Source: Luteococcus sanguinis (lineage in GTDB: Bacteria; Actinomycetota; Actinomycetes; Propionibacteriales; Propionibacteriaceae). Taken from it: 64,000 nt of DNA. The notes beneath the pieces are model-generated. The model was not told where the DNA came from. It worked only from the letters and a program-made list of their open reading frames with translations, and ran no database searches. The DNA lies in NCBI RefSeq assembly GCF_039527675.1, contig NZ_BAAAKI010000001.1, forward strand, positions 235,999 to 299,998, given 5' to 3'. Every line of letters begins with the position of its first letter. Position 1 is the first letter of the stretch. The position numbers and the translations under genes are program-made. Shown here one piece after another: positions 9,710-18,117 of the stretch.

Positions 9710-9787
9710 CGAGCACAGCTCCGAGCCTGCGAGGAGCGATGCGTGCGAGTGTTCGGGGGTCAAAGGGGGTCCTCCCCCTTGCAGTGA
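9710..9787. repeat. Tandem 79-bp repeat, copy 2, with internal hairpin
   Basis: Nearly identical to copy 1 with a few changes and one T fewer. Its hairpin is at 9763-9780 (AAGGGGG, loop TCCT, CCCCCTT). The two copies abut exactly, and copy 2 ends at the permease stop codon. Confidence 0.8.
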
Positions 9788-10852
9788 CTAGCGCTGCTCC
9801 GCCTTTCGCTTGAGCCAGACATTCAGCAGCGTGGAGAGCAGCAGCATCACGCCGAGGAAGGTCTTGAACCAGTCGGGGTTCCAGCCGGCGTAGTTGATGC
9901 CGAGCTGGGTCATGCCGTAGATCAGCGCGCCGACGGAGGCGCCGACGACCGAGCCGAAGCCGCCGGTCAGCAGGCAGCCGCCGATCACTGCGGCGATGAT
10001 GTAGAGGAACTCCTTGCCGACGCCCTCACCGGACTGCACGACGCCGTAGCCGAACAGCAGGTGCATGCCGCTCAGCCAGGCAGCGAAGGCGACGAACAGG
10101 TACAGCCCGACCTTGGTCCGGCGCACCGGGACGCCCGAGGCACGGGCTGCGTCCTCGTCCCCACCGACGGCGAGGATCCAGTTGCCCCAGCGGTTGCGCA
10201 GCAGCAGCCACGCGCCCACCAGGGTGAGCAGCAGCCAGTACAGCAGCGTGATCTTGAGCCGCAGCGTGTGCGTGCCAAACTGCAGCACCCACTCGGACGC
10301 GAACACCGCGTGCGCGGAGCTGAAGCCTGCCATGTCGGAGATCGCCGGGGACGCGACGCCACCGCCCACCCAGCGGGTGATGCCCAGGTTCACGCCCTGC
10401 AGGACGAAGAAGGTGCTCAGGGTGGTGAGGAAGCTGGGCAGCCTCGTGCGGGTCAACAGCAGTCCGTTGACCAGCCCGACGGCCAGCGCGACGAGCAACG
10501 CCAGCACGACCCCGACCCAGACGTTGAGATTGAACGACCACGACAGCAACGCAGCAGCCAACCCCGCGGTGGTGACGAGCACACCGGCCGACAGGTCGAA
10601 CTCACCCCCGATCATCAACAGCGCCACCGGCACGGCCATCAGACCGATCGTGGAGGCGCCGTAGAGGATCGTCCCGGCATTGTCGACGTTGCGGAAGCTC
10701 GGCGCCACGACCATGAAGAAGCAGAAGATCGCCAGCCCGCCAACCAGCGAACCGATCTCCGGACGCACCAGCAGCCGCGTCGCCAACGACCGGCGCCGGG
10801 TCCGATCGTCGCGGGTCAGCTCGCCCGCTGTGGTGGTTGCGGCACTGCTCAT
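9788..10852 (-). CDS. Sugar ABC transporter permease (RbsC/FrcB type)
   Basis: Forms the membrane channel for sugar uptake. The 354 residues carry about nine to ten hydrophobic segments and the BPD_transp_2 pattern, with LMIGGEFDLSAGVLV near residue 75 and ISGG-like loops replaced by VIGGCLLTGGFGSVVGASVGALI near the C-terminus. The ATG at 10852 overlaps the binding-protein stop by 4 nt (ATGA), implying coupled translation. The cytoplasmic N-terminus (about 35 residues) is Thr/Arg-rich. Substrate is not readable from sequence; ribose, fructose or inositol-type ligands are usual for the family. Confidence 0.88.
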   Translation of the reverse strand: MSSAATTTAGELTRDDRTRRRSLATRLLVRPEIGSLVGGLAIFCFFMVVAPSFRNVDNAGTILYGASTIGLMAVPVALLMIGGEFDLSAGVLVTTAGLAAALLSWSFNLNVWVGVVLALLVALAVGLVNGLLLTRTRLPSFLTTLSTFFVLQGVNLGITRWVGGGVASPAISDMAGFSSAHAVFASEWVLQFGTHTLRLKITLLYWLLLTLVGAWLLLRNRWGNWILAVGGDEDAARASGVPVRRTKVGLYLFVAFAAWLSGMHLLFGYGVVQSGEGVGKEFLYIIAAVIGGCLLTGGFGSVVGASVGALIYGMTQLGINYAGWNPDWFKTFLGVMLLLSTLLNVWLKRKAEQR

Positions 10853-11844
10853 CGCTTGCCAGCCGCCGCGAACTTCTCGATCGCCGCGACATTCGTCTTG
10901 TCGACGAAGGCCGGCCCGGTCAGGGTCGCCGTGCCACCGCCGATGGTGTCGCCATTGGTCTTGTACAGCCACAGCGCGTCCACCGCGAGATAGCCCTGCA
11001 GGTAGGGCTGCTGGTCGACCGCGAACTGGACACTGCCGTCCTTGATCGCGCTCACCAACTCGGCATTGGTGTCGAAGGTGGCGATCTTCGCGCTCGACCC
11101 GGCCTCCTTGACCGAATCCACCGCCGTCAGCGCCACCGCCGCCTTCAGCCCGAGCACGTAGTCGATCGACTTGTCCTGCTGGAGCTTGCCGGTGATCTTG
11201 CTCGACACATCGGTCATGTCCGCGCCATTCACGTACAGCGTCTCGGTGCCCGGCAGCGTTGCCTTCACACCCGCGCAACGCGAGTCATTGCCGACATTGC
11301 CCTGCTCGTGGAGGATGCACAACACGTGCTTCGCGCCGTCGGCCTTGAGCCGCTCGCCGGTCTTCTCACCAGCAACGCGGTCCTCCTGACCGAAGAAACC
11401 CGCGACGCCGAGGCCCTGCCACACGTCCACACCGCCATTCAACGCGGTCACCGGAATGTCCGCGGCGACGGCCTTCTTCACCTCCGCCGACATCTGGTCG
11501 GGCTTGCTCAGCGTCACGGCAATCCCGTCCACCTTCTTGTCGATCGCGGCCTGCACCAGCGACGCCTGCTCGGCACCCTCCGGGGATGCCTGGTACTCGA
11601 AGTCGATGCAATCCTTCTTCGCCGCATCCTCAGCACCCTTGCGAACCAGGTCCCAGAAGTCGTCACCGGGAGCGGAGTGGGTGACCATCGTCACCTTCAT
11701 GGTGGTTGTCGCGCAGCCGCCGTCAGCGGTGGCGGACGCCTCGGCGGACGACCGTCCGCCAGTGGCAGAGCAGCCCGCCAGGACGAGGGCCGGGACAAGC
11801 AGAGCCGGGACGAGCAGGGCGGGGCGCGGGCGCAGCGGAGTCAC
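10849..11844 (-). CDS. Sugar ABC transporter substrate-binding lipoprotein
   Basis: Captures a sugar outside the membrane and hands it to the permease. A signal peptide with Leu/Val/Pro-rich core ends in LVLAGC, a lipobox, so the mature protein is lipid-anchored. The rest fits the Peripla_BP_4 (ribose/galactose) fold: VTMVTHSAPGDDFWDLVRKG, the KVDGIAVTLSKPD segment and the hinge region FDTNAELVSAIKDG. The GTG at 11844 is chosen because AAGGA lies about 6-7 nt upstream; the earlier in-frame start lacks this. It heads the operon and is divergent from the GntR regulator, which probably controls it. Confidence 0.87.
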   Translation of the reverse strand: MTPLRPRPALLVPALLVPALVLAGCSATGGRSSAEASATADGGCATTTMKVTMVTHSAPGDDFWDLVRKGAEDAAKKDCIDFEYQASPEGAEQASLVQAAIDKKVDGIAVTLSKPDQMSAEVKKAVAADIPVTALNGGVDVWQGLGVAGFFGQEDRVAGEKTGERLKADGAKHVLCILHEQGNVGNDSRCAGVKATLPGTETLYVNGADMTDVSSKITGKLQQDKSIDYVLGLKAAVALTAVDSVKEAGSSAKIATFDTNAELVSAIKDGSVQFAVDQQPYLQGYLAVDALWLYKTNGDTIGGGTATLTGPAFVDKTNVAAIEKFAAAGKR

Positions 11845-11895
11845 GAGGAGTCCTTCCGGTCGTGGGATCAACCCAAGGTACACCTATTGTCCTTT

Positions 11896-11905
11896 TGTCC
11901 TGACA
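11896..11905. promoter_or_regulatory. Possible regulator site between the ABC operon and gntR
   Basis: TGTCCTGACA is a dyad (TGTC, CT, GACA) preceded by a direct repeat TTGTCCTTTTGTCC at 11888-11900. It lies 27 nt before gntR and 52 nt before the lipoprotein gene, suited to control both. Assignment to the GntR protein is inference. Confidence 0.35.
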
Positions 11906-11918
11906 TTTGCACACGCCC

Positions 11919-11924
11919 TACTGT
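11919..11924 (+). promoter_or_regulatory. Putative -10 element of leaderless gntR
   Basis: TACTGT lies 7 nt before the ATG at 11932, with no ribosome site between. Confidence 0.45.
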
Positions 11925-11931
11925 TGTTCCC

Positions 11932-12672
11932 ATGCCCAGCACCCTGCCCGTCGTGGTCGACCGCACCTCACCGGTGCCGCTGTACCACCAGCTGGCGGAG
12001 CAGTGGGCGGCGGCAATCCACAGCGGCGCGCTCAAGCCCGGAGATCCCTTCGAGAACGAACTCGCCCTGGTCGCCCGGCTGCGCCTCTCCCGCCCCACCG
12101 TCCGCAAGGCGATGGATGAACTGGTCCGCCAGGGCCTGCTCGTGCGACGCCGTGGCGTCGGGACGCACGTCGCCTCCACCCTCAACCAGCGACGCGACCC
12201 ACTCACTCCCCTGTTCGACAGGCTGCTCACCACTGGACGCCAGCCCGCCACCGAGGTGCTGCGACTACAGTCGTCGCGCCCCAACCCCGAGGCCGCCCGC
12301 CAGCTGGGCCTGGCGATCGGCACCCCGCTGCTCTACCTGGAACGCCTGCGGCGGGCCGAGGGACGTCCGCTGGTGGTGCTGCGCAGTTGGCTGCCTCCCC
12401 GCTTCGCGGACGTGATCGCGGACGACTTCACCGACCATGGCCTCTACGAGGTGCTCGGTGCCCGGGGTGCAAGCCAGGTGGTCGCCACCCAGCAGGTCAC
12501 CGCGCGCATCCCCACCCTGCGCGAGCGCCGGCTGCTGGACCTGACCAGACGCGACGCCGTGCTGGCGGTCAGCTGGCTGAGCCAAGACGGGGACGGCAAT
12601 GGCCTGGAGTACGGCCTACACACCTACCGCGGCGACGCAGCGATCGAGAACACCCTGTACAAGGAGTGCTGA
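11932..12672 (+). CDS. GntR-family transcriptional regulator, HutC type with UTRA domain
   Basis: The 246 residues comprise an N-terminal winged helix (about 8-75: PLYHQLAEQWAAAIHSG, then LRLSRPTVRKAMDELVRQGLL and a wing RRGVGTHV) and a C-terminal UTRA effector domain (about 95-240). UTRA domains bind small sugars or metabolites and release the repressor from DNA. The gene is divergent from the sugar transporter and shares an 87-nt intergenic region with it, so local control of sugar uptake is the obvious hypothesis. The effector is likely the transported sugar or its phosphate. Confidence 0.88.
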   Translation: MPSTLPVVVDRTSPVPLYHQLAEQWAAAIHSGALKPGDPFENELALVARLRLSRPTVRKAMDELVRQGLLVRRRGVGTHVASTLNQRRDPLTPLFDRLLTTGRQPATEVLRLQSSRPNPEAARQLGLAIGTPLLYLERLRRAEGRPLVVLRSWLPPRFADVIADDFTDHGLYEVLGARGASQVVATQQVTARIPTLRERRLLDLTRRDAVLAVSWLSQDGDGNGLEYGLHTYRGDAAIENTLYKEC

Positions 12673-12699
12673 GGGGTCTGCCCCACCGCACCGAACCGG

Positions 12700-13323
12700 T
12701 CAGGAGAGCGAGTCCCACAGTTCCTCGGCGTCGGAGCGCAGCTCGGCGGTCGTGGTCTGGTTTGAGCCGAACAGCTGGATGTTTCCGCCGTCCAACCACA
12801 GGTAGCAGCCCACCAGGCCGGTCGTCTGGATCGTCCCGCACGTGGTGTGGCCCTCGGTGACGGGCTCCGAGAGCAGCGCCAGCGCAGCCGAACGCTGCTG
12901 GCCCTTGGTCAGCGTCGCGACGAGCATCTGATCCTCGGTGGTGCCGGTGTACTGGCCGACGGAGGTGTTGGCGTCCTGCTCGAAGAGCTGACCCTTCAGC
13001 CCGGCCAGGGTGGTGGGCAGCTCTGCGGTGGATGCCTTCTTCAGGCTCTCGGTGGGCGCGGCGACGGTCGCGGTGACCGAGGGGCTCGCGTCGCCGACCT
13101 CCATCGCGCTGGAGGGGGTCGCGGCGGCGGTGCTGGGCGTCGAGGCAACGTCGCTGCCGGCCCCCTCGCTGGGCGTGCTGGCCGAGGTCGCGGTCGCGGT
13201 GGCCGTCGTGGTGGGGGCGGACGCATCGTCGGAGGCACAGCCGGACAGCGACAGCCCGCCGACCAGCAGGCCGGCCACGCAGGCGCCGAACAGGCGGGCG
13301 GACGAAAGATGGGTGCGGGTCAT
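12700..13323 (-). CDS. Putative secreted lipoprotein, function unknown
   Basis: The 207 residues start with a signal peptide ending in LSLSGC, a lipobox. A linker of about 60 residues rich in Thr, Ala and Ser follows, then a compact C-terminal domain (about 90-207). This has two Cys, in TTCGTIQ and VGCYLW, that may form a disulphide, and ends in the acidic-helical segment ELRSDAEELWDSLS. GGAGG precedes the ATG. No family is recognised. It converges on gntR with only 27 nt between stops. Confidence 0.65.
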   Translation of the reverse strand: MTRTHLSSARLFGACVAGLLVGGLSLSGCASDDASAPTTTATATATSASTPSEGAGSDVASTPSTAAATPSSAMEVGDASPSVTATVAAPTESLKKASTAELPTTLAGLKGQLFEQDANTSVGQYTGTTEDQMLVATLTKGQQRSAALALLSEPVTEGHTTCGTIQTTGLVGCYLWLDGGNIQLFGSNQTTTAELRSDAEELWDSLS

Positions 13324-13416
13324 GGTGGCCTCCGGTCTACGTGCTCACAGCCCATTGTGTCCCATCAGCGGCAGTCGTCCTGGGGCAGGCGTGCACATGG
13401 CCGTTGCCGGGTGCCG

Positions 13417-13422
13417 TAAGTT
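13417..13422 (+). promoter_or_regulatory. Putative -10 element of the leaderless SDR operon
   Basis: TAAGTT lies 7 nt before the ATG at 13430. Confidence 0.4.
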
Positions 13423-13429
13423 TGTGCCC

Positions 13430-14206
13430 ATGGCAACAGCACTCGTGACCGGCGGCACGTCCGGCATCGGGAACGCCTTCGTCCGGGCCTTCGCGGCCCG
13501 CGGCTTGGACGTGGTGATCGTCGCCCGCGACACCGCCCGCATGGATTCCATCGCTCGCGACATCACGGCCCAGCACGGGGTGCACGTCGAGACGATCACC
13601 GCCGACCTGTCCAAGGCCGAGGACGTCACCCGCATCGCCGCCTGGATCGAGGACCCGGCCCACGACCTCGACTGGGTCATCAACAATGCCGGCTTCGGGC
13701 TGCACGCCAAGCTGCTGGACGCCGACCAGCTGGCCACCCAGCGTCGGGCGATGGACGTGATGTGCTGGGCCGTCCTGGAGATCTCCGCCGCCGCAGGGCG
13801 CGCGATGACGACCCGCGGGCGCGGCCACATCGTCAACGTGGCCTCCACCTCGGCGTGGTACTACTCCGGCAACTACTCGGCCATCAAGGTCTGGTGCCTC
13901 AGCTTCACCCAGGCGCTCGCCAATGAACTGCGCGGGACGGGCGTCACCGCCACGGCGCTGTGCCCCGGGTGGGTGCACACCGAGTTCCACGACCGCGCCA
14001 GCATCGCCACCACCACACTTCCCGAGTTCGTCTGGGTCGACCCCGACGTGCTGGTGTCCGAGTGCCTGGCCGATGCCGAGAAGGGCAAGCCGGTCAGCAT
14101 CCCCACCACCAAGTGGAAGGCCGTCATCGCCGTGGCCCAGATGCTGCCGCGCACGACCATTCGCTGGGCCAGCCGCAAGATCTCGGGAACGAGGACCAAG
14201 AAGTGA
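13430..14206 (+). CDS. Short-chain dehydrogenase/reductase
   Basis: NAD(P)-dependent oxidoreductase of 258 residues. The cofactor motif TGGTSGIG is at 7-14, NNAGFG is near 84-89, and the catalytic Tyr-Lys pair lies in NYSAIK. ARDTARMDS after strand 2 suggests NADP preference. It is first of three genes with 4-nt overlaps (SDR, acyltransferase, AGPS-like). In ether-lipid synthesis a reductase converts alkyl- or acyl-dihydroxyacetone phosphate to the glycerol form; this SDR is a candidate for that step by context only. The C-terminal region (about 200-258) is basic. Confidence 0.85.
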   Translation: MATALVTGGTSGIGNAFVRAFAARGLDVVIVARDTARMDSIARDITAQHGVHVETITADLSKAEDVTRIAAWIEDPAHDLDWVINNAGFGLHAKLLDADQLATQRRAMDVMCWAVLEISAAAGRAMTTRGRGHIVNVASTSAWYYSGNYSAIKVWCLSFTQALANELRGTGVTATALCPGWVHTEFHDRASIATTTLPEFVWVDPDVLVSECLADAEKGKPVSIPTTKWKAVIAVAQMLPRTTIRWASRKISGTRTKK

Positions 14207-14964
14207 GCCCCAGCTTCGGTGAGCGTGGCCGCTACACCTCCGAGTCGACCGCACTGGCCCGCACGGGCGCACAGATCCTGTTGCTCAAGCCTGCCGTCTG
14301 GCGGCTGGTGGACATCGAGGTGCACAACCAGGGACTGCTGGAGAACCTCGAGGCACCCTTCGTGGTCGTCGGCAACCACTCATCGCACCTGGATGCACCG
14401 CTGATCATCGGCTCGATGCCGCGCCGGCTGGCGAAGTTCCTGGCCACCGGCGCTGCCGCCGACTACTTCTTCGACCGGTGGTGGAAGGCCGCCCCGACGG
14501 CACTGTTCTTCAATGCCTTCCCGGTCGACCGCAAGGGGACGCGTGCCCGCAAGGGCATGGCCGGCCAACTGCTGGCCGACGGCGTCCCGCTGCTGCTGTT
14601 CCCCGAGGGGACCCGTTCGCGCACCGGCGCGATGGCCCCCTTCAAGCCCGGCGCCGCGGCGTTGTGCATCTCGCGCCACGTCCCAGCCGTCCCGGTCGCC
14701 CTGGTCGGCGCCTACGCGGCGTGGCCACACAAGCAGACCCACCCGCCCCTCAACCGTCCCAAGGTGCACGTCGTCTTCGGCCGCCCGATGATGCCCCAGC
14801 CCGGGGAGATCGCCCACCAGTTCAACGAGCGGATCCGCCGCCAAGTGCTCGAGTTGCACGACTCGACGGCTCGCGCCTACGGCATGAAGACGCTCGCCGA
14901 GTACGCCCACACCGCCGCGCTGGAGAAGGCGCGCACCGCCGAAGCACCCGAGGAGAAGTCGTGA
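14203..14964 (+). CDS. 1-acylglycerol-3-phosphate acyltransferase family protein (PlsC-like)
   Basis: Acylates a glycerophosphate or dihydroxyacetone phosphate-type acceptor at the membrane. The 253 residues have the NHSSHLD box with the catalytic His59-x4-Asp64 pair and the phosphate-binding FPEGTRSR motif near 129-136. A third block, VPVALVGAY, follows. The GTG start overlaps the SDR stop, so translation is likely coupled. Together with the AGPS-like gene downstream, the acceptor could be dihydroxyacetone phosphate, giving acyl-DHAP as AGPS substrate; ordinary phosphatidate synthesis is the alternative. Confidence 0.85.
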   Translation: MSPSFGERGRYTSESTALARTGAQILLLKPAVWRLVDIEVHNQGLLENLEAPFVVVGNHSSHLDAPLIIGSMPRRLAKFLATGAAADYFFDRWWKAAPTALFFNAFPVDRKGTRARKGMAGQLLADGVPLLLFPEGTRSRTGAMAPFKPGAAALCISRHVPAVPVALVGAYAAWPHKQTHPPLNRPKVHVVFGRPMMPQPGEIAHQFNERIRRQVLELHDSTARAYGMKTLAEYAHTAALEKARTAEAPEEKS

Positions 14965-16745
14965 GCACCCCTGAGCAGGCCGGCACCAACCAGACCGGCC
15001 AGCCGAACAAGAACAGCGTGGCCGTGAAATTCCAGAAGTGGTGGGGCTGGGGCGACGAGGCTGCGAAGCCCTATGCCGTCGCGGACAAGCCCAAGTTCCC
15101 AACCTTCGCGATGGAGAACCTCGGCGTCGACATCCTGTCCAAGGAACTCGAGACCCCCAGCTTCGACGACCTCGACGTCCCCGCCTCCCAGCTCCGTGAT
15201 GATCTGCGCGCCAAGCTGGTCGAGGTGATCGGTGAGCAGTACGTCGCCACCGACGACGAGGTGCGCGTGATCCACGCCTTCGGCAAGGGCGTGCGTGACC
15301 TGGTCCGCGTCCGTCGTGGGCAGCTGGACCGCATCCCAGACGTCGTCGTTTACCCCGCCGACGAGGCCCAGGTGCGCGCCGTGATGGACGCCGTGCTCGA
15401 GGCTGACGCCGTCGTCATCCCCTACGGCGGCGGCTCGAACATCGTCGCTGCGCTGGAGCCGGAGAAGGGTGAGCAGCGCCAGGTCGTCACCGTGAACATG
15501 GGACGGATGGGCAAGGTGCTCGAGATCGACGAGCACTCCTGCCTGGCCCGGATCGAGGCCGGCGCGTTGGGCCCCGACATGGAGGAGCAGCTCAACAAGC
15601 AGGGCTGGACCCTGGGCCACTTCCCAGACTCCTTCATGTGGTCGACGGTCGGCGGCTGGATCGCCACCCGTTCCACCGGTTCACAGTCCGACAAGTACGG
15701 CGACATCGCCGACATGACCCGCGGGGTGCGGATGATCATGCCCGCGGCTCCCGGTTCCGCCGAACGCACTGACGTCCTGGTGCTGCACCCGCTGCCGTCG
15801 TACTCGTCCGGCCCGAGCGTTCGGGAGATGGTCCTGGGCTCGGAGGGGCGTCTGGGCATCATCACCGAGGCGTGGATGCAGGTGCACAAGCTGGCCGAGG
15901 TCCGCGAGATCCAGGCCTACTTCTACCCGACCTACGAGGACGGGCTGCGAGCCGCGGAGGCGATCGCGCACTCCGATGCCGAGCCGATGATGCTGCGCGT
16001 CTCCGACGCGGCCGAGACCCAGTTCTCGATGGCGAACGGCAAGAAGAGCTCGAAGGTGAGCCACTACATGAACCAGGCCGTCCAGCGCGTGATGCTGGCC
16101 AAGGGCTGGAACCTCGACGAGATCTGCATCAGCTTCGTCGGCTTCGAGGGTTCGGCGACGCACGTCCGCTACACCAAGAGCGTCGTCAGCAAGATCGTGA
16201 AGGCCAACGGGGGCCTGGGCGTCGGCAAGGGCCCAGGAACCCTGTTCGACCAGAAGAAGTACGACATCCCCTACATCCGCGACTTCCTGCTCAACATCGG
16301 GATCCCGGCGGACGTCTCGGAGACCGCCACCCCCTGGAGCCAGGCGGAGGAGATCCACACGAAGACCGTCGCGGCAGCCGAGAAGGCCTTCGCCGAGACC
16401 GGTCACCGGGGCTTCATCATGTGCCACGTCTCGCACAGCTACCACGCGGGCGCCTGCCAGTACTTCACCTTCGCGGTGGCCGATGGCTCTGAAACCAGCA
16501 TGGACACCTATGACCACGTGAAGCGCGCGGTGCAGCAGTCCTTCATCGACTGTGGAGGCACCGTGAGCCACCACCACGGCGTGGGCGAGGAGCACTCCCC
16601 CTGGATCGACCAGGACATCTCCCCCGCCGGAGTGCACATGCAGCGCAAGCTCTTCGAGGGCGTCGACCCGGGCCGCAACCTGAACCCCGGCAAGATCGTC
16701 CATGACGGACGTCCGGGGGTCTCGTCCAACTCCTCGGACGCCTGA
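14961..16745 (+). CDS. FAD-binding oxidase of the alkyldihydroxyacetonephosphate synthase family
   Basis: Animal AGPS swaps the acyl chain of acyl-DHAP for a fatty alcohol, forming the ether bond of ether lipids with non-redox FAD. This 594-residue protein has the family's N-terminal WWGWGDE (27-33), the FAD PYGGGSN loop (154-160), GWIATRSTGSQSDKYGD in the FAD domain, SEGRLGIITEAW, and a late HHHGVGEEHSPW block corresponding to the catalytic His-rich loop of AGPS. GTG start overlaps the previous stop. Members exist in mycobacteria and other actinobacteria, where the true reaction is poorly known. The companion acyltransferase and SDR make an ether-lipid pathway plausible. An FAD-linked lactate-type dehydrogenase is less likely. 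Confidence 0.82.
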   Translation: MSTPEQAGTNQTGQPNKNSVAVKFQKWWGWGDEAAKPYAVADKPKFPTFAMENLGVDILSKELETPSFDDLDVPASQLRDDLRAKLVEVIGEQYVATDDEVRVIHAFGKGVRDLVRVRRGQLDRIPDVVVYPADEAQVRAVMDAVLEADAVVIPYGGGSNIVAALEPEKGEQRQVVTVNMGRMGKVLEIDEHSCLARIEAGALGPDMEEQLNKQGWTLGHFPDSFMWSTVGGWIATRSTGSQSDKYGDIADMTRGVRMIMPAAPGSAERTDVLVLHPLPSYSSGPSVREMVLGSEGRLGIITEAWMQVHKLAEVREIQAYFYPTYEDGLRAAEAIAHSDAEPMMLRVSDAAETQFSMANGKKSSKVSHYMNQAVQRVMLAKGWNLDEICISFVGFEGSATHVRYTKSVVSKIVKANGGLGVGKGPGTLFDQKKYDIPYIRDFLLNIGIPADVSETATPWSQAEEIHTKTVAAAEKAFAETGHRGFIMCHVSHSYHAGACQYFTFAVADGSETSMDTYDHVKRAVQQSFIDCGGTVSHHHGVGEEHSPWIDQDISPAGVHMQRKLFEGVDPGRNLNPGKIVHDGRPGVSSNSSDA

Positions 16746-16799
16746 GCCATCGCCAGCGACGCGCATCCCGTACCCAGCCTGTGCACCGCAGCCTCCCGC

Positions 16800-16805
16800 T
16801 AGATT
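16800..16805 (+). promoter_or_regulatory. Putative -10 element of leaderless femX-like gene
   Basis: TAGATT lies 6 nt before the GTG at 16812. The gap from the preceding stop (16745) is long enough for an independent promoter. Confidence 0.5.
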
Positions 16806-16811
16806 GGCGGT

Positions 16812-18116
16812 GTGACGATCCACGCGCGCCGCATCACGGCTGACCAGCACCTCGCCTTCGTCGAGGCCCGGGCTGCCGAGGCCGACTACCCCACCACCGT
16901 CAGCTTCCTGCAGCTCCCCGCCTGGGCGAAGGTCAAGCCCGAGTGGGGCTCCGACTCGCTGGGATTCTTCGACGGCTCCGAGCTGATCGGCACCGGGCTG
17001 GTGCTCTACCGCCAGCTCCCCCGGCTGAAGCGCTACCTCGCCTACCTGCCAGAGGGTCCGGTGGTCGACTGGACGCGACCCGACGTCGACCAGGTGCTCA
17101 CCGCGCTGGCCGATCACGTCAAGAAGCGTGGTGCCTTCGGGCTGCGGATCGGGCCGACGCTCGTCGAGCGGGCCTGGGGCCACAACACGATCAAGCATGC
17201 CGTCAGCGACGAAGCCGTCACAGCGCTGAGCCAGGCCACCCCCGACCGCACCAGCCCAGCCGCGGACCAGCTGCGCCGCACGCTGGAGGGTCTGGGCTGG
17301 AGGTCGCCCAAGGACGCCGAGGGTTTCGCCGCCGGACAGCCCAAGTTCAACTTCCAGCTGCCGCTGGCCGACGAGCACGGCAACCCGCTGGGTGAGGACG
17401 TCATCCTCAAGGGCATGAACCAGCTGTGGCGGCGCAACATCAAGAAGGCCGACAAGTCCGGCGTCGAGGTGGTCCAGGGCACCCGCGACGACCTGGCCGC
17501 CTTCCACGAGGTCTACCTTGTCACCGCCGAGCGGGACCACTTCACCCCGCGTCCGTTGGCCTACTTCGAGACGATGTGGGACGCGCTGAACACCGAGATG
17601 CCCGACCGGATGCGCGTCTACTTGGCCAAGCACGAGGGCGAGGTCGTGGCGGCCACCACCTGGATCCGGGTCGGACGCCATGCCTGGTACTCCTACGGCG
17701 CCTCGTCGAACCAGAAGCGGGAGGTGCGCGGGTCGAATGCGATCCAGTGGCGGATGATCCGCGACTCGATAGTGGCCGGTTGCTCCACCTACGACCTGCG
17801 CGGCATCACCGAGGGCGTCGCCGCCGATGATCCCGAGATCGGCCTGATCCAGTTCAAGGTCGGCACCGGGGGCGAGGCAGTCAGCTACCTCGGCGAGTGG
17901 GACCTGCCACTGAACCGTCCGCTGTATCAGGCCTTCGACGCGTACATGAATCGAGACAAGCTCCAAAGTCGCTTGTTGAACCGTGACAAGCTCCAGAGTC
18001 GCTTGTTGAACCGAGACAAGCACATCGCCCGCGCCCGAAACATCACCGCCAGCGCCCGCGACTTGGCGGCCGGTCCAAAGAACCTCGCTGCCCGCGGCTT
18101 GAACCGGGGGAAGTGA
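16812..18116 (+). CDS. FemAB-family peptidoglycan bridge aminoacyltransferase (FemX-like)
   Basis: FemAB enzymes use aminoacyl-tRNA to add amino acids to lipid II, building the interpeptide bridge on the inner membrane face. The 434 residues fit two GNAT-like domains. Recognisable blocks are FLQLPAWAKVKPEWG near 35, YLPEGPVVDW near 77, MNQLWRRNIKKADKSGVEV near 205, and YDLRGITEGVAADDPEIGLIQFKVGTGGE near 325-355. LL-diaminopimelate peptidoglycan with a glycine bridge is usual in this group, so glycine is the likely residue added. The C-terminal tail carries an in-frame 10-residue duplication and is very basic. One nucleotide separates it from the racemase-like gene. Confidence 0.85.
   Translation: MTIHARRITADQHLAFVEARAAEADYPTTVSFLQLPAWAKVKPEWGSDSLGFFDGSELIGTGLVLYRQLPRLKRYLAYLPEGPVVDWTRPDVDQVLTALADHVKKRGAFGLRIGPTLVERAWGHNTIKHAVSDEAVTALSQATPDRTSPAADQLRRTLEGLGWRSPKDAEGFAAGQPKFNFQLPLADEHGNPLGEDVILKGMNQLWRRNIKKADKSGVEVVQGTRDDLAAFHEVYLVTAERDHFTPRPLAYFETMWDALNTEMPDRMRVYLAKHEGEVVAATTWIRVGRHAWYSYGASSNQKREVRGSNAIQWRMIRDSIVAGCSTYDLRGITEGVAADDPEIGLIQFKVGTGGEAVSYLGEWDLPLNRPLYQAFDAYMNRDKLQSRLLNRDKLQSRLLNRDKHIARARNITASARDLAAGPKNLAARGLNRGK
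17952..18020 (+). repeat. In-frame 30-bp tandem repeat in the femX-like gene
   Basis: Two 30-bp copies (17952-17981 and 17982-18011) plus a 9-bp partial copy encode RDKLQSRLLN twice followed by RDK. Copies differ at two bases. Repeat number can change without breaking the frame. Confidence 0.85.
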
Positions 18117-18117
18117 G

